9,516 bases of DNA from Porphyromonadaceae bacterium (GTDB lineage: Bacteria > Bacteroidota > Bacteroidia > Bacteroidales > Dysgonomonadaceae): NCBI GenBank assembly GCA_003517675.1, contig DPAC01000168.1:1-9516 (forward strand), read 5' to 3'. A program made the position numbers and the translations under genes. The notes under the pieces are model-generated. The model saw nothing but the letters and a program-made list of their open reading frames with translations. It was not told the DNA's origin and made no database searches. Position 1 is the stretch's first letter. Each line of letters begins with the position of its first letter. Below, in pieces: positions 1-7,348 of the stretch.

Positions 1-303
1 AAGCTGATCTCCGGGCAGACCGAGTTACTGAAACAGGGCGTGGCCATTACCGGCGGTGATTATCGCTATAATACCCTGTATGAATTCACCGGACTGAACA
101 ACATCAAGCCGCAGATGATTGAAGAGGCCACCAAGAACGCCCGGGCGGCCGCCGAAAAGTTTGCCACCGACTCGGGCAGTAAGCTGGGCAAGATCCGCAA
201 CGCTTCTCAGGGGCAATTTACCATTACGGACAGGGATGCCAACACACCCTACATCAAAAATGTGCGGGTGGTGACAACGGTGAACTACTACTTAAGAAAA
301 TAG
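1..303 (+). CDS. SIMPL domain (DUF541) protein, C-terminal part only
   Basis: The reading frame is open from base 1 to a TAG stop at 301-303, giving the last 100 residues of a protein whose start lies outside the window. The alanine- and lysine-rich helix AAAEKFATDSGSKLGKI (about residues 47-63 of the visible part), followed by a beta segment and a final VRVVTTVNYYLRK strand, fits the C-terminal half of the SIMPL/DUF541 family (YggE-like). Family members are usually periplasmic or envelope proteins of about 230-250 residues. Their exact role is unknown; some are linked to oxidative stress. The N-terminus, where a signal peptide would be, is not visible. An internal GTG at 40 could be mistaken for a start, but the frame is open upstream of it with matching composition. 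The gene converges on the Nudix regulator with only 12 bases between stops, and no terminator is visible in that gap. Confidence 0.75.
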   Translation, partial: KLISGQTELLKQGVAITGGDYRYNTLYEFTGLNNIKPQMIEEATKNARAAAEKFATDSGSKLGKIRNASQGQFTITDRDANTPYIKNVRVVTTVNYYLRK

Positions 304-315
304 TGCTCAAAGGCC

Positions 316-1008
316 TCAGAGCGAGAAGCGTTTACCCATCTCTAAGAAAGAGACATATTTGTTTGGGTTGAAAGCGTAATAGTATGCTCCCCGCCTTGAG
401 GTCTCTTTGTCTTTCACATCAAGCTTGTCTAACAGGTTCATGGTGGTTAGTTTTTTCCGGAAGTTACGCTTGTCGAGCGGCATCTGGAAGATTGCTTCAT
501 AAAGATCCTGCAGTGCAGGGAGCGTGAAGCGTTCCTCGAAGAAGTTAAAGATCACCGGTTCTGTGGATACCTTGTAACGGAGAAGTGTCAGCGCATCCTG
601 CACCATTTTGTTGTGATCGAATATCAGTTGTGGCAGTTCATTTATATTGGTCCATCGGGCATCATACTCCTTTGCCAGCGAGGTATCGAACTGTTCCATT
701 TTAACCAGCCCGAAGAAAGCAACTGAGACCACCCTGTCACCCGAATCCCTGTTCAGATCACCGTAAGCACCTACCTGCTCCATGTAGATGTTCTTTTGTT
801 TGGTATAACGGTAGAGTATTTTCACTGCTGCTTCATTCAGACTCTCCTGTTCATCCATGAATCCGCCCATCAGTGACCACTCATTCTTCATCGGTTCAAC
901 AGGGCGACGGGTTAACAACAGATGCAGCTCTTTGTTGCGGAAACCAAAAATGATACAGTCAACAGCAATCAGAAAGCGGCTGTTGTTTGTGTAGTATGCT
1001 GGTATCAT
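316..1008 (-). CDS. AraR-like transcriptional regulator with degenerate Nudix domain and winged helix
   Basis: The protein has 230 residues in two parts. An N-terminal Nudix-like domain spans about residues 12-135 (FLIAVDCIIFGF, then WSLMGGF). A C-terminal winged helix spans about 145-222, with FTLPALQDLYEAI and the basic DKRNFRKKL typical of NrtR/AraR regulators. The Nudix box GX5EX7REUXEEXGU keeps the first Gly (49) and Glu (55), but the REUXEE core reads KILYRY (63-68), so all three core metal-binding glutamates are gone. This argues for a ligand sensor rather than a hydrolase. In Bacteroides thetaiotaomicron the related AraR binds L-arabinose and controls arabinose genes. Here the gene follows galK, so galactose or arabinose is the likely signal, by inference. 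I chose the ATG at 1008: the longer frame to 1065 begins with TTG inside a terminator-like hairpin, and 230 residues suits the family. The regulator role is well supported; the ligand is not. Confidence 0.85.
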   Translation of the reverse strand: MIPAYYTNNSRFLIAVDCIIFGFRNKELHLLLTRRPVEPMKNEWSLMGGFMDEQESLNEAAVKILYRYTKQKNIYMEQVGAYGDLNRDSGDRVVSVAFFGLVKMEQFDTSLAKEYDARWTNINELPQLIFDHNKMVQDALTLLRYKVSTEPVIFNFFEERFTLPALQDLYEAIFQMPLDKRNFRKKLTTMNLLDKLDVKDKETSRRGAYYYAFNPNKYVSFLEMGKRFSL

Positions 1009-1013
1009 ATCAT
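1005..1013 (-). other. Two-codon mini-ORF overlapping the regulator start (ATGA overlap)
   Basis: On the minus strand an ATG at 1013-1011 is followed by ATA and then TGA at 1007-1005. That stop overlaps the proposed regulator start (ATG at 1008-1006) in an ATGA arrangement. The site lies in a perfect 10-base palindrome, TATCATGATA (1008-1017). It could couple re-initiation or simply be chance in AT-rich leader DNA. No Shine-Dalgarno sequence supports either ATG. Confidence 0.2.
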
Positions 1014-1030
1014 GATAGGGTAAAACGTTA

Positions 1031-1084
1031 AAAAGAGAAAGGTTGGGAGCGGACCATTCAGACAATGGATCTCGGCTCCCAACC
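1031..1084 (-). terminator. Intrinsic terminator-like hairpin after galK, in the leader of the regulator
   Basis: On the minus strand a perfect 10-base-pair stem is formed by GGTTGGGAGC (1084-1075) and GCTCCCAACC (1050-1041). A further 5-base-pair inner stem, AATGG/CCATT on the plus strand, has a 5-base loop (1059-1063). The 3' arm is followed at once by the pyrimidine tract TTTCTCTTTT (1040-1031). This is the layout of a rho-independent terminator for transcripts coming out of galK, whose stop lies 18 bases before the stem. It sits upstream of the Nudix regulator ATG at 1008, so the regulator would be made only by read-through or from a promoter I cannot identify. Confidence 0.75.
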
Positions 1085-1102
1085 CTGATGACCTGAAAGC
1101 TC

Positions 1103-2251
1103 TTACAGTTTACGGGCGCCGTCGCTGATCACCACATCATACACCTTTGGTTCATGACCATATTTGGACCTGAACTCTGCTTTGGCATCACTGACAAAAG
1201 ATTCGTAAAGCTCATCTTTCACCAGGTTGATGGTGCAACCACCGAACCCACCGCCCATCACCCGGGAGCCGGTGACACCATGCGCACGTGCCACCTCATT
1301 GAGGAAGTCGAGCTCCTCGCAGCTCACCTCGTAGAGCTTGCTCATGCCATGGTGTGTTTCATACATCTTCTGCCCTACAGTCTCATAGTCGCCGCGTTCC
1401 AGTGCATCGCTGACCTCCCGCACCCTTTGGGTCTCCTCAATCACATACTCGGCACGCATGTAATCCTCCGCAGAGATCTCATCTTTCACCTCGTTGAGCA
1501 TCTCCATCGTGGCATCGCGCAGGAACTCCACTTCGGGATGCCGCTTCGCGATGGTGCGGGCTGCATGTTCGCACGATGCACGCCTTTTGTTGTAGGCCGA
1601 GGAGGCCAGTTCATGCTTCACCACCGTGTCGAGCAGTACCAGCTTGTACCCCTTGGGATCGAACGGGAAGTAGGCATACTCCATCGACTTGGTGTCGAGA
1701 CGGATCAGGTGTCCCTTTTTCCCGAAGAGGGAGGCGAACTGGTCCATGATGCCGCAGTTCACTCCCACGTAGTTGTGCTCAGTGCTTTGTCCGATGCGGG
1801 CCAGCTCAAACTTGTCGATACCCAGATCCAGCAGGTCGTTCAGGGCATAGGCGTAGGTGCTCTCCAGGGCGGCCGAAGAGGACATCCCGGCACCGAGGGG
1901 TACATCGCCCGAGAAAACAGTGTCGAATCCTTTCACGCTGCCTCCTCGCTTGATGATCTCGCGGCACACCCCAAAGAGATACTTGGCCCATCCCTCTTTC
2001 GGGAGATCCTCCTCGTTGAGTCCAAACTCTGACGACTCATCCAGGTCGATGGCGTAAGCCCTTACCTTATCTGTGTGGTTAAAATGAATGGCGGCGATCA
2101 TGCCTTTGTCGATGGCACCGGGAAACACAAAGCTCCCGTTGTAATCGGTATGTTCGCCGATCAGGTTGATGCGTCCCGGAGAGGTATAGACCTCGGGATT
2201 ATTTTGTCCAAATTTTTCCTGAAAAATAGGGATGATTTCTTTTTTGGTCAT
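1103..2251 (-). CDS. galK: Galactokinase
   Basis: This 382-residue cytosolic GHMP kinase phosphorylates alpha-D-galactose with ATP to galactose-1-phosphate, the committed step of the Leloir pathway. All signature motifs are present. The galactokinase motif PGRINLIGEHTDYNG is at residues 25-39, with Arg27 matching the catalytic arginine and Asp36 a sugar contact. The GHMP ATP loop GAGMSSSAALE is at 120-130. CGIMDQ at 166-171 carries the catalytic-base candidate Asp170. The conserved SSAYNKRRASCE is at 217-228, and the third motif GGGFGGC at 333-339. Length matches the family (about 380-390). The ATG at 2251 follows the permease stop by 33 bases, so the gene is probably co-transcribed with the permease and galM. 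It ends just before a terminator-like hairpin. No defect is visible, so it should be active. Confidence 0.97.
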   Translation of the reverse strand: MTKKEIIPIFQEKFGQNNPEVYTSPGRINLIGEHTDYNGSFVFPGAIDKGMIAAIHFNHTDKVRAYAIDLDESSEFGLNEEDLPKEGWAKYLFGVCREIIKRGGSVKGFDTVFSGDVPLGAGMSSSAALESTYAYALNDLLDLGIDKFELARIGQSTEHNYVGVNCGIMDQFASLFGKKGHLIRLDTKSMEYAYFPFDPKGYKLVLLDTVVKHELASSAYNKRRASCEHAARTIAKRHPEVEFLRDATMEMLNEVKDEISAEDYMRAEYVIEETQRVREVSDALERGDYETVGQKMYETHHGMSKLYEVSCEELDFLNEVARAHGVTGSRVMGGGFGGCTINLVKDELYESFVSDAKAEFRSKYGHEPKVYDVVISDGARKL

Positions 2252-2284
2252 AAAATGAGAATAGGAATGTGATTATTTTTTCAA

Positions 2285-3631
2285 TTATTCTACAGGTATC
2301 GTGTGCGAAACTGTTTCCGGAGGAAGCTCATCTTCGTCGGCAACAGAGATGTCACGATTGACATTCTTCGAACCGATCACGGCGTAATAAAAGAGGTAAG
2401 CAAGACAGATCAGTACCACCCAATAGCTGGAGAGATAACCGGCTGCATCGGCCACGCCTCCCTGGATGGCAGGAACAATTCCTCCACCGGAGACAAGCAC
2501 CATGAATATTCCGGATGCCGCAGCAGTATATTTACCCAATCCTTCCACGGCGAGGTTGAAGATACTGCCCCACATAATAGAGGTACAGAGACCTACCAGC
2601 ACAATGAACATGGCATTGATGGGCACATCTGCGAAACCAAACGAGAGTGAACCTGCATTTCGTTCCAGCACCGGCAGGGAGACCATGGTAGAAGTCGAAG
2701 AGAAGATAGCCAACAGAATCAATACCATGGCAACAGAAGAGGTGACGGAAAGCATGGTTTTGCTGGAGACCTTGCTCCCGATTGAAGCGCCGATAAGACG
2801 CCCCACGAGCATCAACAACCAATAGGTTCCGGCAACGACACCGGCAATGGTTTTACCTACTTCGGGGTGTTCCGACAACCAGTAGATCATCACGCCGGGT
2901 GTACCCACTTCCACACCTACATACACAAAAATGGCGATGGCTCCCAGCAGGAAATGTCTGAACTTGAGCGCACCCGTCATCAGCTGTTTCAAGGAGTCTT
3001 TATTTTTGGTGATGTAGGGTTCAGGAATGCTGACCGCCCACAACACGAAGAATACCACAGCAAATACACCCATGGCAATATACATCACTGGAAACACATC
3101 TTTGATGTTGGCCTTGGCCGTCTCACCAATCAGTACACCTACGAAAGCAGGTGTAAAGGTAGCCATCAGCGAGTTGAAAGAACCACCCACCTGAATCAGC
3201 TGGTTACCCTTGTTACCACCACCACCGAGCGTGTTGAGCATCGGGTTGACCACAATGTTAAGCAGACACATGGAGAAACCTGCAATAAATGCACCCAACA
3301 GATAAACACCAAAAGCGGCGCTTTGGGGAGAGTGTCCCGAGAGAAATTGAACAAAGATGCCCAGGAAGCCAACGGCAATTGCAATAAGTGCTGTTTTTTT
3401 ATAACCCACACGCTGCAACAGGATACCACCCGGTATACCCATCACGGCATATGCAATAAAGTTGGCTGCGTTTCCCAGCAATCCCTGGAAGTTGGAAACG
3501 CCGAACTGTTCTTTCAATACTTGTCCCATCGGTGCTGCCAGATTGGTAACAAATGAGATCATACCAAACAGTACGATCATCATGATGATGGGTACGATCC
3601 GGTTAGTTGTCTGATTAGTTTTTGTATTCAT
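2285..3631 (-). CDS. FHS-family (FucP/GluP-like) sugar:proton symporter, MFS
   Basis: This 448-residue inner-membrane protein has about twelve hydrophobic segments, roughly at 13-33, 52-72, 82-99, 107-130, 154-170, 180-202, 226-245, 262-282, 293-312, 338-358, 372-392 and 402-420. It fits the fucose/galactose/glucose:proton symporter branch of the major facilitator superfamily. NIVVNPMLNTLGGGG (about 125-139) followed by LIQVGGSFNSLMAT, and the acidic FVYVGVEVG (about 235-243), are typical of that branch. The long middle loop and short cytosolic tail (421-448) are normal. Its position between galM and galK makes galactose, perhaps also glucose, the likely substrate. Fucose or arabinose cannot be excluded from sequence alone. 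The ATG at 3631 is preceded by a 49-base AT-rich spacer after the galM stop, with no obvious promoter, consistent with one operon. Confidence 0.9.
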   Translation of the reverse strand: MNTKTNQTTNRIVPIIMMIVLFGMISFVTNLAAPMGQVLKEQFGVSNFQGLLGNAANFIAYAVMGIPGGILLQRVGYKKTALIAIAVGFLGIFVQFLSGHSPQSAAFGVYLLGAFIAGFSMCLLNIVVNPMLNTLGGGGNKGNQLIQVGGSFNSLMATFTPAFVGVLIGETAKANIKDVFPVMYIAMGVFAVVFFVLWAVSIPEPYITKNKDSLKQLMTGALKFRHFLLGAIAIFVYVGVEVGTPGVMIYWLSEHPEVGKTIAGVVAGTYWLLMLVGRLIGASIGSKVSSKTMLSVTSSVAMVLILLAIFSSTSTMVSLPVLERNAGSLSFGFADVPINAMFIVLVGLCTSIMWGSIFNLAVEGLGKYTAAASGIFMVLVSGGGIVPAIQGGVADAAGYLSSYWVVLICLAYLFYYAVIGSKNVNRDISVADEDELPPETVSHTIPVE

Positions 3632-3680
3632 TTTCTGAAAAAATAGATTAATTTACGATTCACTTACTTTATTAAAATAT

Positions 3681-4754
<1,074 letters not shown>

Positions 4755-4770
4755 GTAGTTCTTCTGGTTT

Positions 4771-4778
4771 TAAAGATA
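4771..4778 (-). promoter_or_regulatory. Possible -7 element of the galM operon promoter
   Basis: The minus-strand octamer TATCTTTA matches seven of eight positions of the Bacteroidota -7 consensus TAnnTTTG, 16 bases before the galM ATG. No TTTG-like -33 element occurs at the expected distance. Instead one AAGATnnATCTT palindrome (4790-4801) lies there. A weak core promoter with a regulator site at -33 would suit activator control, but the match alone is modest. Confidence 0.3.
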
Positions 4779-4788
4779 AGATTGCGAT

Positions 4789-4802
4789 GAAGATTGATCT
4801 TT
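4789..4802. promoter_or_regulatory. Candidate operator, copy 1 of AAGATnnATCTT
   Basis: The 14-mer GAAGATTGATCTTT contains the dyad AAGAT-TG-ATCTT. Its exact reverse complement recurs at 4916-4929, in the same 207-base region between the CNNM-type gene and galM. A palindrome repeated in one leader is what a dimeric regulator site would look like. I do not know a named regulator with this consensus. Confidence 0.4.
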
Positions 4803-4803
4803 T

Positions 4804-4823
4804 TGTAAAATTGGTGTAAAATT
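4804..4823. repeat. Short direct repeat in the galM leader
   Basis: TGTAAAATT occurs at 4804-4812 and again at 4815-4823, an 11-base period of about one helical turn. The second copy is also part of an imperfect dyad GTGTaaaattaACAC (4814-4828). This could be a regulator-binding site, for example for the Nudix regulator encoded in the same cluster, but AT-rich leaders give such patterns by chance. Confidence 0.3.
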
Positions 4824-4915
4824 AACACAGTTTTCTCAGGCATCCCAATTAAAACATGTGTTCTACAACATATATTCTGTAATTAACATTCCATTCCTAT
4901 TGTTGTTTTATTGTC

Positions 4916-4929
4916 AAAGATCAATCTTC
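4916..4929. promoter_or_regulatory. Candidate operator, copy 2 of AAGATnnATCTT
   Basis: AAAGATCAATCTTC is the exact reverse complement of the 14-mer at 4789-4802, 127 bases away. It lies 32 bases past the stop of the CNNM-type gene. The two sites could be bound together with DNA looping. They are not seen in the other intergenic gaps of this window. Confidence 0.4.
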
Positions 4930-4961
4930 GGTCACAATCATACCCTGTTTCTATGTATTGT

Positions 4962-6269
4962 TCAGCTCCTGTTTTTGACCCTGTTCTTTTTGGTCACCAG
5001 CACCTTATCGATTCGGTTGCCATCAATGTCAACGATCTCAAAGAGCAGGTTGTCATATTCAAAGGTATCCCCCACAAAGGGTATCTTGTTGATGCATGCT
5101 AACACGAATCCAGCCACGGTGGCATAGTCTATCTGATCGAAATTGACAATAAACTCCTCATCGAGACGGGTCAGGATCTCGATGGGAGCCTCACCACTCA
5201 CCAGTGCTGAATTTTCATCGCGCTGAAAATATAGCGGATCGGCTGTCGGCTCATCTGTCTCCTCGGGGATGGCTCCCACCAGGTTCTCGAAGATGTCGTG
5301 AATGGTGATGATGCCATCCAGGCTACCGTATTCATCGACCACCACTGCCACGAACTTATGGTTGTTCTTGAAGTTCTCCAGTACTTTTTGTGCCCTCAAT
5401 GTGCTGGGCACGATGATAGGCTCCATGATCAGATCCTCAATCTCGAACGGTTCGTGCTTATAAAGCCGAAGCAGCAGATCACGCACGGTGATGGTACCAA
5501 TGAACTCATCGATCCGTTTGCGGCAGGCAAGAATCTTGCTATGTCTGGTCTGCAGGAGATCCTGGATGATCTCCTCCCTGCTTTTATCGATGTCAACCCA
5601 CTCCACGTCGGTGCGATGGGTCATCAGGTGAATGGCACGTTTGTCGGAGAAATAGAACACCTGTTCATGGATGATGTTCTCCTCAGCATCGATCACCCCC
5701 TCGCGGGAGGCTGTCTTCAGCATGGCCCGCAGCTCCATCTCGGAAACCACCTCGCTCCGCGGCCTGATGCCGATCAGTCGGCTGATCAGGTTGGTGGAGA
5801 GGGAGAGTAACTTCACGAACGGATAGAAGATGATGCTCACCAGGTGGATGGCAGGAGCGGCAGCGATGGCCAGTTTCTCCGGGTTGTTCAGTGCCATGGT
5901 CTTGGGCACCAGCTCACCTATCACGATGGAGAAGTAGGTGATGATGAAGACCACCAGCACCATGGCGATGGCATCCGCAAATGGGGCTGTCACGGGAAAC
6001 TGCTCAAAGAAAGGTACAAGGTAAAGGGCAAAAGCCTGTCCCCCGTAAGCACCGTTGATGATACCGATCAATGTGATCCCCACCTGTACCGAGGAAAGGA
6101 AGTTATCCGGCTCTGAACGCAGGATAAGAGCTCGCAGTGCCCCCTTGCTGCCTTTTTTGCGTTCACTCTCCAGCTTGTTTTTCCTTGCCGAGACGATAGC
6201 GATCTCAGAGAGTGCAAAGAAACCATTGAGCAGGATGAGCAGAAAAATGATGATGATGTCTAACCACAT
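4962..6269 (-). CDS. CNNM/CorC (hemolysin C-like) membrane protein with CBS domains
   Basis: This 435-residue protein has the three-part layout of the CNNM/CorC/YtfL family. An N-terminal DUF21 membrane domain covers about residues 1-195, with hydrophobic segments near 3-23, 57-85, 97-120 and 132-155 and the conserved GELVPKTMALNNPEKLA at 118-134. A CBS pair covers about 210-330, with VAVVVDEYGSLDGIITIHDI at 307-326. A CorC_HlyC domain covers about 345-428. Characterised relatives are linked to magnesium or cobalt efflux or, for E. coli YtfL (PaeA), polyamine export; the older name hemolysin is not reliable. The substrate here cannot be told. The CBS pair probably senses adenine nucleotides. 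The ATG at 6269 lies 46 bases past the nucleotidyltransferase stop, so the two genes are likely co-transcribed. No clear terminator follows. Confidence 0.9.
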   Translation of the reverse strand: MWLDIIIIFLLILLNGFFALSEIAIVSARKNKLESERKKGSKGALRALILRSEPDNFLSSVQVGITLIGIINGAYGGQAFALYLVPFFEQFPVTAPFADAIAMVLVVFIITYFSIVIGELVPKTMALNNPEKLAIAAAPAIHLVSIIFYPFVKLLSLSTNLISRLIGIRPRSEVVSEMELRAMLKTASREGVIDAEENIIHEQVFYFSDKRAIHLMTHRTDVEWVDIDKSREEIIQDLLQTRHSKILACRKRIDEFIGTITVRDLLLRLYKHEPFEIEDLIMEPIIVPSTLRAQKVLENFKNNHKFVAVVVDEYGSLDGIITIHDIFENLVGAIPEETDEPTADPLYFQRDENSALVSGEAPIEILTRLDEEFIVNFDQIDYATVAGFVLACINKIPFVGDTFEYDNLLFEIVDIDGNRIDKVLVTKKNRVKNRS

Positions 6270-6315
6270 AATCTATTCCCTCGGAGATGCAGCTTCCCGG
6301 CTTTTCCCATACCGG

Positions 6316-7221
6316 CTATTCCCATAGTGGTGAGGGATAGGTTCCCTCCTCAGTCAGTTCCTTCAGTCTGGCGACGACGGCGGGCCGGTCCTCGGCGTAG
6401 GTGACCCCAAACCAGTGTGAGGGCGTATCGAGCACTCTCACTGTGGCAATCCCCTCTACAATAAGGTGATTCACCAGCAGGGGAATGAAATACTCTGCCT
6501 TGATGTTGTCCGCATTCTCACGGAGAAACTGCACGAAGTAATCGTCTGAATAGCGGAAATAGTCGGGAGTGAAACCCCACATGTTCATGGATACAGGTGT
6601 ATTGTCATCGATGGGTACCCACTGGTCGTTTTCATCCTTGTAGCAGACACGACCATTCACCCTCATCACCTGGGTACGCTCCACCACACCGGTGAGGTTC
6701 CCACTGGCATCGGTTTCACAGACGCCACGTGCCACGCTGCCGCTTTCGGAGAGGGTGTTCCCCACCCGGTAACCAACCATGCAATAGTGATTTTCGCTCT
6801 CTGCGAGCTGCTTCAGATAATCGCCTAAAATCTTGTAGCTCTCCCGGCCGTAGAAATCGTCCGCGTTGATCACGGCAAACGGTTCATGGATCACATTCTT
6901 GCCCATCATCACCGCATGGTTGGTACCCCACGGCTTCACCCTGTCGGGATGAGGAGTGAAGCCCTCCGGCAATGCATCCAGTTCCTGGAACACCAGCTCC
7001 ACCGGTATCTTTTTCTCATACTTCTTCACGATCTTCTCCCTGAAATCAGCCTCGAACGATTTACGGATCACGAAGACCAGCTTGCCGAAGCCGGCGTTCA
7101 CCGCGTCATAAATGGAATAATCCATGATTGTTTCGCCCGATGGGCCTACCCCGTCTAACTGTTTCAGGCCACCGTAACGGCTGCCCATTCCTGCTGCCAG
7201 CACAAATAATGTAGGTTTCAT
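6316..7221 (-). CDS. Sugar-phosphate nucleotidyltransferase-like protein
   Basis: This 301-residue protein has a GT-A type nucleotidyltransferase fold. The N-terminal nucleotide-binding loop VLAAGMGSRYGGLKQ is at 7-21, with the G-x-G-x-R and lysine expected. PWGTNHAV at 97-104 resembles the GTxHAV motif of glucose-1-phosphate uridylyl/thymidylyltransferases. VINADDFYG at 117-125 holds the metal-binding aspartates. The C-terminal part (about 205-301) has VSMNMWGF and DTPSHWFGV, a likely sugar-phosphate side. It differs from typical GalU, which starts with a GLGTRFLPATK-type loop. It probably joins a nucleotide to a sugar-1-phosphate or a similar phosphorylated compound, but the substrate is unknown. 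It lies near but not within the galactose cluster; use of galactose-1-phosphate would be speculation. The ATG at 7221 stands 34 bases past a good promoter -7 box. Confidence 0.8.
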   Translation of the reverse strand: MKPTLFVLAAGMGSRYGGLKQLDGVGPSGETIMDYSIYDAVNAGFGKLVFVIRKSFEADFREKIVKKYEKKIPVELVFQELDALPEGFTPHPDRVKPWGTNHAVMMGKNVIHEPFAVINADDFYGRESYKILGDYLKQLAESENHYCMVGYRVGNTLSESGSVARGVCETDASGNLTGVVERTQVMRVNGRVCYKDENDQWVPIDDNTPVSMNMWGFTPDYFRYSDDYFVQFLRENADNIKAEYFIPLLVNHLIVEGIATVRVLDTPSHWFGVTYAEDRPAVVARLKELTEEGTYPSPLWE

Positions 7222-7245
7222 TCTTTCAATTTAATCAGATTGATG

Positions 7246-7258
7246 TTTGCAACGCAAA
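7246..7258. promoter_or_regulatory. Small dyad at the predicted transcription start of the nucleotidyltransferase
   Basis: TTTGC-AAC-GCAAA is a perfect 5-base dyad overlapping the end of the -7 box, and a further GCAAAC (7274-7279) lies upstream between the promoter elements. It could be a small operator or a hairpin at the very 5' end of the mRNA. The signal is short. Confidence 0.25.
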
Positions 7259-7287
7259 TGTACGTTTTTTTGTGCAAACCATTCAAA
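7255..7287 (-). promoter_or_regulatory. Bacteroidota-type promoter for the nucleotidyltransferase and CNNM genes
   Basis: On the minus strand TTTG (7287-7284) is followed after 21 bases by TACATTTG (7262-7255). The latter is an exact match to the -7 consensus TAnnTTTG used by the Bacteroidota primary sigma factor, and the former to the -33 TTTG. Transcription would begin around 7245-7250, giving a 5' leader of about 25-30 bases before the ATG at 7221. The element lies in the 127-base gap after rluA, so it likely starts a separate unit. Confidence 0.65.
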
Positions 7288-7348
7288 TGAACTTCCATCA
7301 AATTGGTTTTTCCTGCTCTCTCCCTGGCTCAGGGGAGCGCCGAAACAC

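Noticed and set aside
1009..1065. A longer N-terminus for the Nudix regulator starting at 1065.
   Set aside because: The codon at 1065-1063 is TTG and lies in the loop of a terminator-like hairpin. The ATG at 1008 gives the usual family length.
1154..2032. A 292-codon open frame on the plus strand opposite galK.
   Set aside because: It is antisense to a complete galactokinase with all motifs. Its translation is rich in His, Leu and Val without recognisable domains, as expected from the complement of a gene with biased codons.
2867..3556. A 229-codon open frame on the plus strand opposite the sugar permease.
   Set aside because: Its product is full of His, Thr, Gln and Asn and has no membrane or domain pattern, while the minus strand encodes a convincing twelve-segment transporter.
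4962..6269. A hemolysin function for the CBS-domain membrane protein.
   Set aside because: The name comes from early annotation of TlyC-like proteins. The architecture is that of the CNNM/CorC transport-related family, with no toxin features.
7320..7337. A GC-rich hairpin (CTCCCTG/CAGGGGAG) downstream of the pseudouridine synthase as a terminator.
   Set aside because: The stem is 7 base pairs with a bulge and a 3-base loop, and no U-rich tract follows on either strand, so I do not call it a terminator.
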